A stretch of DNA of 60,809 nucleotides from Candidatus Altarchaeales archaeon WOR_SM1_SCG. GTDB taxonomy: Archaea; Altiarchaeota; Altiarchaeia; IMC4; WOR-SM1-SCG. Positions 34,652 through 44,199 of this stretch are shown piece after piece. Made by a program: the position numbers and the translations under genes. Within the stretch, counting starts at the first letter, position 1, and each line of letters begins with the position of its first letter. A model generated the notes under the pieces. The model saw nothing but the letters and a program-made list of their open reading frames with translations. It searched no databases and was not told the origin of the DNA. Location of the stretch: NCBI GenBank assembly GCA_001723845.1, contig MCBE01000217.1, positions 1 to 60,809 of the forward strand, in the 5' to 3' direction.

Positions 34652-35368
34652 ATGTGCTTAAAAATTAAAAAACAAATTATTGCAGCCGGGATTATCTCCG
34701 CTCTTGTAATCTTTTCAGGTTGTATTTCCGATGATTCAAAAAAACTGCAAGACACCGAATTTGAACCTGCAAAAAAAGATAATCTGACAGGGTATGTGAA
34801 TGTAAGTAACACAAACACGGAGATTGAACCAATTCCCGGTAAAGAAGAAAATTTTACGGGTGAGAATGACACCTTGTTTACAGACGAAGAGAATCTTTCG
34901 GAAAGCCAGCCCGCATCAAAACAAAAACCCTACGGCGAAGATGCAATTTATATCAATTACGACCCTGTTATAATATACGGCTCCTTGCCCGGATCACGGG
35001 AGATTGAATATATAAAAGAAGATAAAGTCATATTCAAATTTTTATATTCCGAAAGATGCCCTGTTTGTAAAAGCGCGCTTCCTTCTGTCCCGGAAATAAA
35101 AGAAGAATTCGGCGAGCGAGTTATCGTTGAAGAGATAGACATTTACAGCAAAGACGCAGAAATCTGGAGGAACGGTGCTAAAGAATATATTGATGCCGAG
35201 AGATTCCCGTTCACGCTGTCAATCGGGATGAACAGTTTGATTGATGATGAGGTAGAATTGTATTTAGTTTCATACACGCAAGGATTTAACGCAGGAACTT
35301 ACGAGCATTGGAAGAGAAACATCTGCGGGCAATTCCGGGATAAACCGGGGAATTGTGAAGGATTATAA
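34652..35368 (+). CDS. Thioredoxin-fold lipoprotein
   Basis: 238 residues. A signal peptide with lipobox-like V-I-F-S-G-C (Cys about 25) is followed by a low-complexity acidic linker to about 115, then a thioredoxin-like domain: F-L-Y-S-E-R-C-P-V-C-K-S-A-L (redox CPVC), V-E-E-I-D-I-Y and R-F-P-F-T-L near the cis-Pro position. It is probably an extracytoplasmic, membrane-anchored disulfide or thiol oxidoreductase. It is inserted between the K+ channel gene and a copied segment of it. Confidence 0.78.
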   Translation: MCLKIKKQIIAAGIISALVIFSGCISDDSKKLQDTEFEPAKKDNLTGYVNVSNTNTEIEPIPGKEENFTGENDTLFTDEENLSESQPASKQKPYGEDAIYINYDPVIIYGSLPGSREIEYIKEDKVIFKFLYSERCPVCKSALPSVPEIKEEFGERVIVEEIDIYSKDAEIWRNGAKEYIDAERFPFTLSIGMNSLIDDEVELYLVSYTQGFNAGTYEHWKRNICGQFRDKPGNCEGL

Positions 35369-35390
35369 AAATTAAAATTCAAGAACAAAA

Positions 35391-36419
35391 TTACCTCATA
35401 TATTTCCTTGCAAATATAGCAATGAACGCCGCCCACATGAAAGTTCCGAAGACGGCTTCAGAGGCAGCTAATAATTGATAAATTCCCTTGACTGGTTCGT
35501 AATCGCCGTATCCAAGTGTGGTGATTGTGACAATGCTGAAATAAACACATTCTTGAAAGGAAGACGCACCCACGACGGCATTTCCCTGCCAGTAGAGAAA
35601 AGCACAACCGAATACAACAGAAAACCATAAGATTAAGACGCCCCACCAGTAAGTGCCGTAGCCAAATATGTATTGAACCGGGAGTTCTAAAGTTCTTATG
35701 ATTGTGTTCTTTTGTTTTCTTTTTGCTTCCATTTCACGGTAGAAATAGTAATCTGCTTCTTCTTGGTCCCTTAATTTTTCACAGATTATTTTTGCTTTTC
35801 TGCACGCTTCTTCTTGAGTTTTTGGAATTTTGAACTTTGTGTCTTTAAAAATCAATTTTCCTTTTATTTTGAGCCCTTCAAAAGAAGCATATTCTTTTAT
35901 ACTGGCTCTTTCAAACCAAGCATCTCCCCTGATATTTATTCCTTTAAACCAAGCACACCCCTTTATATTGGTTTCTTCAAACGAAATACCCCCACCGATA
36001 TTAGCTCTTTCAAACGAAATACCCCCTCCGAGATTAGCCCCTTTAAACCAACTAAATCCCCCGATATTAGCTCTTTCAAACGAAGCTTTTCCACTAATAT
36101 TGGCTCTTTCAAACCAAACTCCTCTACTTATATTCGTTCCCCTAAATAAAGCATTTTTTCTAATATCTGCATATTGAAAATTCAAATCACCTTCAATTTC
36201 CATCCCGGAAAAATCAACTTCAAATAATCTCGCCCCATCAAAATTAAAATCCTTGTCCTTTACTTTCTTTTTAACTTTCTCCTCTTTCAACTCATTTATC
36301 CTCTTGAATTCCTCGCTTCCTTCAGCTTCCGGCAGTTCAATATGAAGTATGCAGTATTTTGACTTTTCAAACGCCTCTTCCTCGCATTTTCTCCCGTTTC
36401 TAAATTTATACTCGCACAT
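35391..36419 (-). CDS. Pentapeptide-repeat potassium channel with zinc-binding N-terminus
   Basis: 342 residues. The N-terminus C-E-Y-K-F-R-N-G-R-K-C-E-E-E-A-F...Y-C-I-L-H is a C-C-C-H metal site. Residues about 60-190 are pentapeptide repeats (A-x-F-x-x motifs such as F-E-R-A-N-I, F-K-G-A-N-L). The C-terminal 110 residues are a two-helix ion channel with T-T-L-G-Y-G-D, the K+ filter. The quadrilateral beta helix is cytoplasmic and may gate the pore. An internal 69-base segment is also found at 34537. Confidence 0.88.
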   Translation of the reverse strand: MCEYKFRNGRKCEEEAFEKSKYCILHIELPEAEGSEEFKRINELKEEKVKKKVKDKDFNFDGARLFEVDFSGMEIEGDLNFQYADIRKNALFRGTNISRGVWFERANISGKASFERANIGGFSWFKGANLGGGISFERANIGGGISFEETNIKGCAWFKGINIRGDAWFERASIKEYASFEGLKIKGKLIFKDTKFKIPKTQEEACRKAKIICEKLRDQEEADYYFYREMEAKRKQKNTIIRTLELPVQYIFGYGTYWWGVLILWFSVVFGCAFLYWQGNAVVGASSFQECVYFSIVTITTLGYGDYEPVKGIYQLLAASEAVFGTFMWAAFIAIFARKYMR

Positions 36420-36492
36420 ATTACCTGAATGAATTGAATTATAATTTTAATTAAAATCGCATTCAAAAAAAGAATTCATAAACATTCAGTAA

Positions 36493-36831
36493 TTACTTCA
36501 CTCTCCTTGCCATAAAAGTAGAATCATCCCCCAGGTGGAGTCGGATTTCACCCTCTAACAAATCCTTGTCTTTCTCATTTATTTTAACCCAGCCGCTGCC
36601 GCTTGCAGGGTCGCATTCATCATTCCCATCCCATGTAAATTCAAACCTTTTCCCGTCGGCGTAATCAACAACTTTCCCGTCTATGCCGCCTGAAACCAAA
36701 CCGAACTGGAATTTTCCAATGCCGTCTGGTTTTATCCGGATGTATGCCTGAACTTCCATGTTAAAATAGTCCTCATCCCACATTTCCATTTCATAGATAT
36801 GCCAGGTTCCTGTAAATTCATTTTTATCCAT
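36493..36831 (-). CDS. Conserved hypothetical, small beta-barrel
   Basis: 112 residues: F-T-G-T-W-H-I-Y-E-M-E-M-W-D at the start, then I-D-G-K-V-V-D and F-E-F-T-W-D-G-N-D-E-C-D-P-A-S-G-S-G-W. The alternating strands suggest a lipocalin-like or jelly-roll barrel. I recognise the pattern from hypothetical proteins in many bacteria, without a known function. It ends the strand run with VapBC upstream, only 4 bases away. Confidence 0.6.
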   Translation of the reverse strand: MDKNEFTGTWHIYEMEMWDEDYFNMEVQAYIRIKPDGIGKFQFGLVSGGIDGKVVDYADGKRFEFTWDGNDECDPASGSGWVKINEKDKDLLEGEIRLHLGDDSTFMARRVK

Positions 36832-36835
36832 CTTT

Positions 36836-37240
36836 TTAATAACTCCAATTTTGTAGTTTCAATCCTTCAATTCGTTTAAAGTGTTTCTCATTGCCGGTCA
36901 CCAGAACAAGATCGTTAGCCAACGCAATGCCTGCTATAAGTATGTCAATATCATCTATTAATTCTCCTTGCTTTCGCAGGTTATTGTAAATATCGGCGGA
37001 GATTGTAACTGATTGGGTTGTTAAAGGCAAAATGCTATTGTAGCCGGCAAATTTTAAAAAAGAGCCAATCTGCTTACGAGCATCTCTGTACTTTAAACCG
37101 CTTACAATCTCGTAATAAGTGATAATGCTAAAATTGAGAGTTTCATACTCTTTGAGATATTCTTTAAACCTGGCTACTACGCCTGGATGTTCCTTGAAAA
37201 ATAGTGATAAAATGTCTGTATCAACCAATACTTGTTTCAT
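36836..37240 (-). CDS. VapC-type PIN toxin
   Basis: 134 residues: V-L-V-D-T-D-I-L-S-L-F-F, I-T-Y-Y-E-I-V-S-G-L, D-D-I-D-I-L-I-A-G-I-A-L and T-G-N-E-K-H-F at the end, with all PIN acids in place. It overlaps the antitoxin gene by 4 bases (ATGA-type). A modest AGGAAAAG precedes the ATG. Confidence 0.9.
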   Translation of the reverse strand: MKQVLVDTDILSLFFKEHPGVVARFKEYLKEYETLNFSIITYYEIVSGLKYRDARKQIGSFLKFAGYNSILPLTTQSVTISADIYNNLRKQGELIDDIDILIAGIALANDLVLVTGNEKHFKRIEGLKLQNWSY

Positions 37241-37482
37241 CTTTTCCTGTCTAAAAATGCTTGTCTGCGGCGGCTTTTTACATCTTCGGTAAAACTATTG
37301 AATTTTTCATCCGGCATATCTTTCCAGCAGCCTGCAAATGATAGTATTTCAGTATCGTCTGCTCTTGATCTCATTAACCCTACTCTGAAAAAATGGAGGA
37401 TATCATAGACCTCCGGCAATTTCTCTGAAGGAATGAGGTCAACTTCATTTATAATCCTTTCTTGTAATATGTGTTTTTCCAT
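37237..37482 (-). CDS. Antitoxin of the VapC pair
   Basis: 81 residues from the ATG at 37482 (TTTAAAATG context); the longer frame from 37599 has no supporting start context. P-S-E-K-L-P-E-V-Y-D-I-L-H-F-F-R-V-G-L and F-A-G-C-W-K-D-M-P-D-E are typical of the antitoxin family that accompanies VapC in cyanobacteria and archaea (DUF2281-like). It would bind the toxin and autoregulate the operon. Confidence 0.78.
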   Translation of the reverse strand: MEKHILQERIINEVDLIPSEKLPEVYDILHFFRVGLMRSRADDTEILSFAGCWKDMPDEKFNSFTEDVKSRRRQAFLDRKR

Positions 37483-37747
37483 TTTAAACCATCTAAATTT
37501 ACAAAGCACATCTCGCTCGCAGATTACGGGCACCTCAAAGTATAGTGATTTTATTAACGATGAGGGAGATGTGCGTTTTTTCCTCACCGACCCCGGCAAT
37601 TTGCCTCTGGGCAGGGTCCAGCCCTTCTATCACAGGGAAAATAAATTAAAATTTAATTATTTATAATACCCTGTTAATAATAATTATTTAAATTTCAAAA
37701 ATAAATTGTTTTTTAATTTTTTAACCACCCGAAAGAATTTAAACAAT

Positions 37748-38305
37748 CTACATTTCACTTACATCCCCGTAATCGGATGCAGTCCTTCTGCTCTCTTTTG
37801 AACCGCAGTTTTTGCATTCCAGTAAATTTAAATTTTCACCGGATTTTATCAGGGGGTGCCTGCATTTCTTACAAAATGCCTTAACCACGCCAAAATTTCC
37901 CTTGGTTGTTAAATCAACCATTCCAGGTATGATTTTAATAACCTTTGCCTTTACAATATCGCCGATACCGAAGTTATCTCCTGCATTTTCCACATACTCA
38001 TCGGCAATATTTGAAATATGAATACCTGTCTTAACATCAATCTTTCTTGAACTGCCCATAATTTTTTTAACAATTATCTGCACAACGCTTTCTCTTACAG
38101 TAAAAACTTCTCCAAAGACAACATCACCGACAGAAATATCGTCCTGTGATTTTCCCAGAACTTTTGCAACATGTTCCTTGCTGTCTAAAATTTTTTCACC
38201 CGAAATTGATGCATAAATTTTCCCCTCATCCGTGTAAGTTCCCTTCCCCGGGAGAAATTCTTCTGTTGTTCCTAAATAATCCCCTACTAATTTAATATCC
38301 TTCAT
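37748..38305 (-). CDS. csl4: Exosome subunit Csl4
   Basis: 185 residues. N-terminal domain with V-G-D-Y-L-G-T-T-E-E-F-L-P-G-K-G-T-Y, S1 RNA-binding domain (about 60-135), and C-terminal zinc ribbon C-K-K-C-R-H-P-L-I...C-K-N-C. This is the cap protein of the archaeal RNA exosome that guides RNA into the Rrp41/42 ring. It is upstream of and divergent in role from tuf, which precedes it on the same strand. Confidence 0.92.
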   Translation of the reverse strand: MKDIKLVGDYLGTTEEFLPGKGTYTDEGKIYASISGEKILDSKEHVAKVLGKSQDDISVGDVVFGEVFTVRESVVQIIVKKIMGSSRKIDVKTGIHISNIADEYVENAGDNFGIGDIVKAKVIKIIPGMVDLTTKGNFGVVKAFCKKCRHPLIKSGENLNLLECKNCGSKESRRTASDYGDVSEM

Positions 38306-38394
38306 TTTTTCATTTATATAAATTATACTGATAAAAATCTTTTTTTAATTACTAACTCTTACAGTTCGCAAAAGCAATAAAATAATTATTTAAA

Positions 38395-39663
38395 TTATTT
38401 TTTCGGTGTCACGCTGAGCGTCATCCCTGCTGCAACCGTCTGACCCATATCCCTGATTGCGAATCTTCCAAGCTGCGGGAATTCCTTTGCCGCTTCAATA
38501 CATAATGGTTTCGTGGGCTTTATTTTTACAATCGCAACATCGCCTGTTTTCAGGAACTGGGGATTTTCTTCCTTAACCTGCCCTGTTTTCGGGTCCATCT
38601 TTTTCTGCAGCTCAATAAATGTGCATGCAACCTGAGCTGTATGAAGATGAAACACCGGCGTATAGCCGACAGTTAGAGCGCTTGGGTGCTGCAATACAAC
38701 AATCTGTGCTGTGAACTCTTCGGCAACCGTCGGGGGATTGTCAACAGGACCTAAAACATCTCCTCTTTTTACATCTTTTTTCCCGAGTCCCCTGACATTG
38801 AATCCGACATTGTCTCCCGGCTCTGCTCTTGGCAGCTGCTCATGGTGCATCTCTATTGTTTTAACTTCGCCTGTTGCTCCGCCGGGCATGACAATTACCT
38901 TCTGTCCCGGAGTCATGACCCCTGTTTCAACTCTCCCGACAGGAACGGTTCCGATTCCTGTTATCGTGTAAGCATCCTGGATAGGAAGCCGTAATGGTTT
39001 ATCTGTCGGCTTTGGAGGCGCAACAAAATTATCCAGTGCGTCAAGGAATGTCTTTCCTTTATACCATGGTGTGTTTTCACTCTTTTTTGTAACATTATCG
39101 CCCACAAATGCAGAAATCGGGATGAAAGGAATTTCATCTACCTTATAACCGATTGGCTTTACTAATTTTATAAGTTCTTCTTTAACTTCATTATACCTGT
39201 CCTCGCTGTATTTCGCAGCATCCATCTTGTTTATTGCAAATATGAACTGGCTTATCCCAAGTGTCCTTGCAAGGAATGCGTGCTCCTTTGTCTGGGGCAT
39301 AACGCCTTCGGGGGCTGCAACAACGATAACGGCTGCATCCGCCTGGCTTGTACCTGTGATCATGTTTTTAACAAAGTCCCTGTGACCCGGTGCGTCAATA
39401 ATTGTAAAATAATTTTTATTTGTCTGGAATTTTTTATGCGCGATATCAATTGTCACACCCCTTGCCCTTTCCTCCTTCAAGGAATCCATAACCCATGCAA
39501 ATTCAAAACTGCCCTTTCCGATTTTTGCTGCTTCGTCTCTGTACTTCTTCATGGTCTGCTCCGTAACTTCCCCTAATTCATATAACATTCGTCCTACCAG
39601 CGTGGACTTCCCTGCATCTACGTGTCCTATAAACACCATATTGATGTGTGGTTTTTCTGCCAT
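38395..39663 (-). CDS. tuf: Translation elongation factor 1-alpha
   Basis: 422 residues. G-H-V-D-A-G-K-S-T (P-loop), D-A-P-G-H-R-D (G3), N-K-M-D (G4) and the two C-terminal beta-barrels with [12 protein letters not shown]. It delivers aminoacyl-tRNA to the ribosome. Codon use is more GC-rich and regular than that of the accessory genes, as expected for a highly expressed gene. A single gene, not linked to rps10 as in many archaea. Confidence 0.97.
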   Translation of the reverse strand: MAEKPHINMVFIGHVDAGKSTLVGRMLYELGEVTEQTMKKYRDEAAKIGKGSFEFAWVMDSLKEERARGVTIDIAHKKFQTNKNYFTIIDAPGHRDFVKNMITGTSQADAAVIVVAAPEGVMPQTKEHAFLARTLGISQFIFAINKMDAAKYSEDRYNEVKEELIKLVKPIGYKVDEIPFIPISAFVGDNVTKKSENTPWYKGKTFLDALDNFVAPPKPTDKPLRLPIQDAYTITGIGTVPVGRVETGVMTPGQKVIVMPGGATGEVKTIEMHHEQLPRAEPGDNVGFNVRGLGKKDVKRGDVLGPVDNPPTVAEEFTAQIVVLQHPSALTVGYTPVFHLHTAQVACTFIELQKKMDPKTGQVKEENPQFLKTGDVAIVKIKPTKPLCIEAAKEFPQLGRFAIRDMGQTVAAGMTLSVTPKK

Positions 39664-39800
39664 TTTTCTTATTTTTTCTTATTTGATTTTTATTAATTAA
39701 ATTTACTTAAAATTTAAATTATTTTGTTTATCTTTATTTGTTTATCTTTGTTTTTATATATTAGAAATATTTAAATAAAAATTAAATTGAAAATTAAATC

Positions 39801-40484
39801 ATGATTCTGACAGAGCAAAAACCATTCCCGGAAATTCTTGAAATGCTAAAGGATGCGGGAAAAATCGCGATAATAGGATGCGGCGGCTGTGCAACGATAG
39901 TGCGAACGGGAGGCGAGCGGCAGGTTGAGGAGATGGCAAAAAAACTTAAAGGTTTTAAAAAGGAAATTAAATATAAATTTGTTGTTGATGCGGGGGTATG
40001 TTATACAACGGAATCAAAAAAAATCGTTGCAAAAGTCGCGGATGTTGATGCCGTGCTTGTCCTTTCATGCGGTTCGGGGGTGCAGGCAGTTTCGGAAATA
40101 ATTTCAGGATTAAATTTAAATTTTACCGCGCTCCCCGGTCTGGATTCAAAGCATGAGGGAATAGGTCCCATAAAGGGAGTTATCTATGAAAAATGCACCG
40201 GCTGCGGGGAATGCGTGCTGCACCTGACCGGTGGTTTATGCCCCGTTACATTATGCCCTAAAAACAAGATAGGCACCTGCGGGGATGAAGTCGGGGGGAA
40301 ATGCCAGGCAGTTCCTGGGAAGAAAGATTGTGTCTGGACATTAATTTATAAAAAATTAAAAGAGATTGACAGGGTTGAATTGATGGATAAATTGTATGCT
40401 ACGGAAGGAAAAGATTGGTCAAAAGAAAGATTGAGGGAGATTGATTTGATGGAAAAGCAAAAGAAGAGGATTAGGAAAAATTGA
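39801..40484 (+). CDS. metV: MetV-like zinc protein (methylene-THF reductase C-terminal family)
   Basis: 227 residues of the MTHFR_C family: I-I-G-C-G-G-C-A-T near the start, V-L-S-C-G-S-G-V-Q-A-V, K-C-T-G-C-G-E-C-V-L, G-L-C-P-V-T-L-C-P-K and a C-terminal C-Q-A-V-P-G-K-K-D-C. Many Cys suggest zinc and possibly an FeS site. In acetogens and some archaea it is the partner of MetF in the acetyl-CoA (Wood-Ljungdahl) pathway. metF is not adjacent here. It reads divergently from tuf. Confidence 0.85.
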   Translation: MILTEQKPFPEILEMLKDAGKIAIIGCGGCATIVRTGGERQVEEMAKKLKGFKKEIKYKFVVDAGVCYTTESKKIVAKVADVDAVLVLSCGSGVQAVSEIISGLNLNFTALPGLDSKHEGIGPIKGVIYEKCTGCGECVLHLTGGLCPVTLCPKNKIGTCGDEVGGKCQAVPGKKDCVWTLIYKKLKEIDRVELMDKLYATEGKDWSKERLREIDLMEKQKKRIRKN

Positions 40485-40876
40485 ATTATAATTATAGTAC
40501 ACGACACAATTAGTTAGAACTAAAATTAATAATTAATACCTGCACGGTTGAATAAATCCGCCAGTGTTTATTATTAAGATAAAATTTAAAATTAATTGAT
40601 GTTGAAATTATATTTATTGATTGAAATTTAAATTATCAATAAGGATATAAGAAATGGGTTAATTTAAAGATGGGTGTGGGGGAACTTAGGGTTTTGATAT
40701 AACCTTGTTATACGAAATTGCTAATTGAAAAATGTAGATACCTAAATACAAAAAATAAATTCAATACATATTTTATTAATTTTAAAATCTAAAATAATAA
40801 GGGATAACGAGATTATAACAATATTTAAAGATTAAAAACAAAAATAATAATATAACTGTGTTAATTATCCTTTAAA
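40485..40876. other. 392-base AT-rich intergenic region
   Basis: No ORF, hairpin or RNA landmark seen apart from long A/T runs. AAATTAATTGATG and TATATTTATTG-like stretches around 40590-40625 and an AATATTTAAAG at about 40831 could serve as promoters for the operon that begins at 40877. Confidence 0.45.
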
Positions 40877-41095
40877 ATGGTAAATGTTATACATTGCCCC
40901 CATTGTGGAGTTGAACTTGGATTGAATGCCAATAACGACAATTTTTTTAACGGTGAGAAAAGAATAACTCTGATGTGCCCAAAGCCAAAATGTAAAAGTG
41001 TATTTTCTACGGATGGAACAGATGAGGGTACAAAATTTGTCAGATTACGACAACGACATTGTGATCCCATGAGAGCACTGGCTTTGCATTATTAA
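40877..41095 (+). CDS. Small zinc-ribbon protein
   Basis: 72 residues: C-P-H-C-G-V-E-L at the start and M-C-P-K-P-K-C-K-S later, two Cys pairs that would bind one zinc. The tail R-Q-R-H-C-D-P-M is unassigned. First gene of a five-gene unit of unknown function; 10 bases separate it from the next. Confidence 0.55.
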   Translation: MVNVIHCPHCGVELGLNANNDNFFNGEKRITLMCPKPKCKSVFSTDGTDEGTKFVRLRQRHCDPMRALALHY

Positions 41096-41105
41096 AACTA
41101 CTAAA

Positions 41106-42038
41106 ATGTACAATGAAGATGAAAAACCTATAACAAAGGATTTTAAGATAGGTGAGGAAACTTACGGTCTTGTTTTGACTTTGAGCAACGATTATTCTTA
41201 CATTGAAAGAGATTTTGATAAGTTAAAAAATAAAATTGAAAAATATGGGGGTGCAAAGATTATATGGGTGAACTCTCTTTTTGGCATACAAGACTCGGTA
41301 ATTCTTCTACGCGCAACAGGAGATATGGACAAAGCAGTACATGTTTTTGATGAATGGGTCGTTACCAATTATAAAAACGCTAAAACCCCTGCAATTCCTT
41401 TACCATTTAAACATCTTAGTTATACTGCGGAAAAAGATATGTTAGAAGATGTGTTTAATGCGATAGAATCGCCTAAAAGCGTTGCAAAGTTTGGTCAAAA
41501 AGATCCTAAATTAGGATATGTAAATATTATGGGGGAGTGGGGAAGAATGACAAAGAGATATTTATTTAGCTTGAATGAGCTATCTGGAGAAAACAAAAAT
41601 CAGTTTCTAAAATTCATTGAGAAAGAGTTAGACATACCTGTAGCGAAAAATCCAAAAATCATTAAATCTGATAACAAGGAAATAATTATAAGGGATGATA
41701 AAAACTGGATTAACCTTAAACTTGATATCAACACAGATGAGAAAAAGATAAATATAACAGTCTCTGGCGGAAAAACTTATGAATACGTTTTAGAAAAAGA
41801 AAGTGGCAAGCTAAACATATATACAAAAGGTGAAATAAGGAAAAAATTTGAAGTTTTTGAGTACTGGGTAGATCCACTAATTCCTATTTTTGTTAATGAA
41901 CCGATATTAAAAGAAAATAATTCTCCTTTTGTAATAATCTATTTGAGATTTGATAAAAGAAAGGGATACTCTTTAAAAGATACGTATTCTGCGTTTAACA
42001 CTCATGAAAATCTAAAATCTATGGACTTTTGGAAATGA
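41106..42038 (+). CDS. Unknown protein containing the mobile domain
   Basis: 310 residues with no recognised family outside residues 153-239, where the 87-residue mobile module sits (L-F-S-L-N-E-L-S-G-E-N to K-L-N-I-Y). The N-terminal 145 residues are mixed alpha/beta (L-V-L-T-L-S-N-D-Y, V-I-L-L-R-A-T-G-D), and the C-terminal 65 residues contain F-V-I-I-Y-L-R-F-D. The module is internal, so either it was inserted in frame or it links two halves. Second gene of the operon. Confidence 0.6.
   Translation: MYNEDEKPITKDFKIGEETYGLVLTLSNDYSYIERDFDKLKNKIEKYGGAKIIWVNSLFGIQDSVILLRATGDMDKAVHVFDEWVVTNYKNAKTPAIPLPFKHLSYTAEKDMLEDVFNAIESPKSVAKFGQKDPKLGYVNIMGEWGRMTKRYLFSLNELSGENKNQFLKFIEKELDIPVAKNPKIIKSDNKEIIIRDDKNWINLKLDINTDEKKINITVSGGKTYEYVLEKESGKLNIYTKGEIRKKFEVFEYWVDPLIPIFVNEPILKENNSPFVIIYLRFDKRKGYSLKDTYSAFNTHENLKSMDFWK
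41562..41822 (+). repeat. Mobile domain, copy B (87 codons)
   Basis: Same helix plus beta-hairpin pattern as copies A and C: L-F-S-L opening, then I-I-K-S-D-N-K-E-I-I-I, K-K-I-N-I-T-V-S-G-G-K-T-Y-E-Y-V-L and G-K-L-N-I-Y. The W and P-G-N-D of the opening are replaced by L and S-G-E-N, so this copy is the most diverged. Confidence 0.8.
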
Positions 42039-42045
42039 GAACATT

Positions 42046-42420
42046 TTGTTAAATTCCTCATCTTTGATAACTTTTCCACAGAATAGCAAAGGACAGATAG
42101 ATGATGAAGAATGTTTCTGCTTTTCCACGATGTTAAAAATCAGTACTATATCCGAAAGAGAGGGTATATGGAAAAATATAGAGAACTTTGGAAAAAGTAT
42201 TGGGCTTGAGAATGTTCATATAGAAAAAGATAAAAATCTTCATGAAAATCCTTTGATTAGGCTTGGGCAAGGGATTATTGATATTCACATTTATTATAAG
42301 GCAAAAATATCTAAAATGAAAGAATTTGTGGATGTCATAAATACCTTTCCATTTGTTGAAGATACATCAACTGTAATCCTTTACGATATCGAATGCCTAT
42401 CTCAGAAATTTAATTCATAA
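42046..42420 (+). CDS. Hypothetical protein, third gene of the unknown operon
   Basis: Open frame of 124 codons from a TTG at 42046; the first ATG in frame is at 42130 and would give 96 residues (M-L-K-I-S-T-I-S-E-R-E-G-I-W). No family recognised. The C-terminus (F-V-D-V-I-N-T-F-P-F-V-E-D) looks like a ferredoxin-like alpha/beta fold. The preceding gene stops 8 bases before the TTG, and no gap would favour the longer form. Confidence 0.5.
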   Translation: MLNSSSLITFPQNSKGQIDDEECFCFSTMLKISTISEREGIWKNIENFGKSIGLENVHIEKDKNLHENPLIRLGQGIIDIHIYYKAKISKMKEFVDVINTFPFVEDTSTVILYDIECLSQKFNS

Positions 42421-42435
42421 TCTATTATTTTTAAA

Positions 42436-44199
42436 ATGGAAAAAGTTGGAGTAACGCCATTTAACAACGCTATAGATACCTTAAAGCGATTGAAGATAGC
42501 AGCGAAACATATGGAAACGAAGTGGAAAATTTATGAGAGTAATGGTTATCTTCCACATACAGAGGTGTTTGATAAAATATTGAGGACCTTTCTTTTCGAA
42601 TTGGAAAACAGGGAAAGTAAAGGAGTAGAGGAACAATTAAGAGCTTCAGAAATAGAAAGCAACAAAACGATTAAGAAATCCATAGAGAGTATATTTGGGG
42701 AACCATTAATCCCGCTCCTCAAAGATACAATGACGATGGAAGAAGGAAAAAGGTATGACTTTCTTGAATTTTTTGATGAGGATAATCGGTATGTAGAGTA
42801 TTTTCAAATGTTGGTGAAAGATTACGAAGATATATCAGAAGAAGCTGTTCAATATTTTCAACAAATAAGTAAAGAGGAAGATGATGCTAATTATATTGGG
42901 GGGTTGACCAGTATTCATGCCCACATATATACTGGTGTAAAGATATGTTACGATATGATAAATGCTACAGAACATATATTTAGGAACAGATTAGTGGGTG
43001 TGTTTTCTTCTGATGTTATATATGGTAGGGAAAATTCAGTAAGGAAGTTTGGAGGTTTACAATTGATGTACAATGCATCAGAGTCTCTATTAAAGGATTA
43101 TACTAAAAGTATAAACTGGCAAAAAACTAAAGTAAAGAGTACAGATTTTGAGGAGATATTGGGGAACGATTATACGGGTCTTGTCGGATTTGGGTTTAGG
43201 AACAGGGCATTAACATACTCTATACCTCAATTAATCATTCTTCCTCATTATGCATTAAGGAAGGTTAACTATTTTCCTATACTAGCTCATGAAGCGTTTC
43301 ATATTTTGGACGCGTTCAATTTTAAAAGATTAACAAAGAGGAAAGAAGAGAGAAATATAGTAATAAAAGGAGAAATACAAAACCTTTTAGAGAATTCTAT
43401 ATTGGTTAAGGTATATGGGTCTGAAGAGAATCCAGATAGGAATACTCCAAAAAATGTAAGAGCACATGAATTAGCGAAAGAGATAATGGCAGATATATTT
43501 GCTGTGTGTGTTGCTGGAGACGCTTATGCCATAACAATGAGTAAGTATTATCTGCCCTTATTAGTTGATATGGAATGTGGAGATAGATTGGATAAAACAT
43601 ATGCAGAGTTTAGGATAGGTTCACTTAGGTTGAGAATAATATTGTCTGCAACAGAACATATATGGGGTAAAGTTTTATCTGAACCTGAAAAAGAAGCCAT
43701 AAAAAGAATCAGAGAAGATATAAATAGGTGGGAAAATTTAAGTCTAAATATTCCAAGATTAGTTTTCGAAGAGAAAAAACTTAAAAAATATAAATTATTG
43801 AAGAATAATAAAAAAGAAAAATGGGATATACAAGACAAGATAGAGAAATTAGAAAAAGATATAAAGAATATGACTATTTCAATTAAAAAACAAGAAAGAT
43901 TACAAATATACGATTACTTTTTTCACAGAGTTATAAATACCCCTTATTTGTACATTTCCGATGGCAAAATATTAAAGGAACAAAAAGATAGCATTAAAGA
44001 AGCCAAGGATGTGTTAACGTCTTCTCCAGACCCACTTGAAGTTTCAAAATTGTTTGATAAAAATGAATATCCTTACCTCATGCCAAGACACATTATTTCA
44101 TTATTTGTCAAAGACGATAAAAAAATAAATGTAAACTCTGTTTTAATGTATTTAGCACATCATAAAAATATTTTAGATAGATTTGAAAATGGGAAATGA
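42436..44199 (+). CDS. Predicted zinc metallopeptidase, unknown family
   Basis: 587 residues, mainly helical. F-P-I-L-A-H-E-A-F-H-I-L-D (His pair at about residue 284) is an HExxH zinc site, and about 65 residues later A-H-E-L-A-K-E-I-M-A-D-I-F-A-V supplies the E-x-x-x-D of a gluzincin-like third ligand. Flanking regions match nothing I know. Residues about 440-490 are a coiled coil. It overlaps the next gene by 11 bases. Peptidases in such orphan operons often activate a partner by cleavage, but that is inference. Confidence 0.6.
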   Translation: MEKVGVTPFNNAIDTLKRLKIAAKHMETKWKIYESNGYLPHTEVFDKILRTFLFELENRESKGVEEQLRASEIESNKTIKKSIESIFGEPLIPLLKDTMTMEEGKRYDFLEFFDEDNRYVEYFQMLVKDYEDISEEAVQYFQQISKEEDDANYIGGLTSIHAHIYTGVKICYDMINATEHIFRNRLVGVFSSDVIYGRENSVRKFGGLQLMYNASESLLKDYTKSINWQKTKVKSTDFEEILGNDYTGLVGFGFRNRALTYSIPQLIILPHYALRKVNYFPILAHEAFHILDAFNFKRLTKRKEERNIVIKGEIQNLLENSILVKVYGSEENPDRNTPKNVRAHELAKEIMADIFAVCVAGDAYAITMSKYYLPLLVDMECGDRLDKTYAEFRIGSLRLRIILSATEHIWGKVLSEPEKEAIKRIREDINRWENLSLNIPRLVFEEKKLKKYKLLKNNKKEKWDIQDKIEKLEKDIKNMTISIKKQERLQIYDYFFHRVINTPYLYISDGKILKEQKDSIKEAKDVLTSSPDPLEVSKLFDKNEYPYLMPRHIISLFVKDDKKINVNSVLMYLAHHKNILDRFENGK

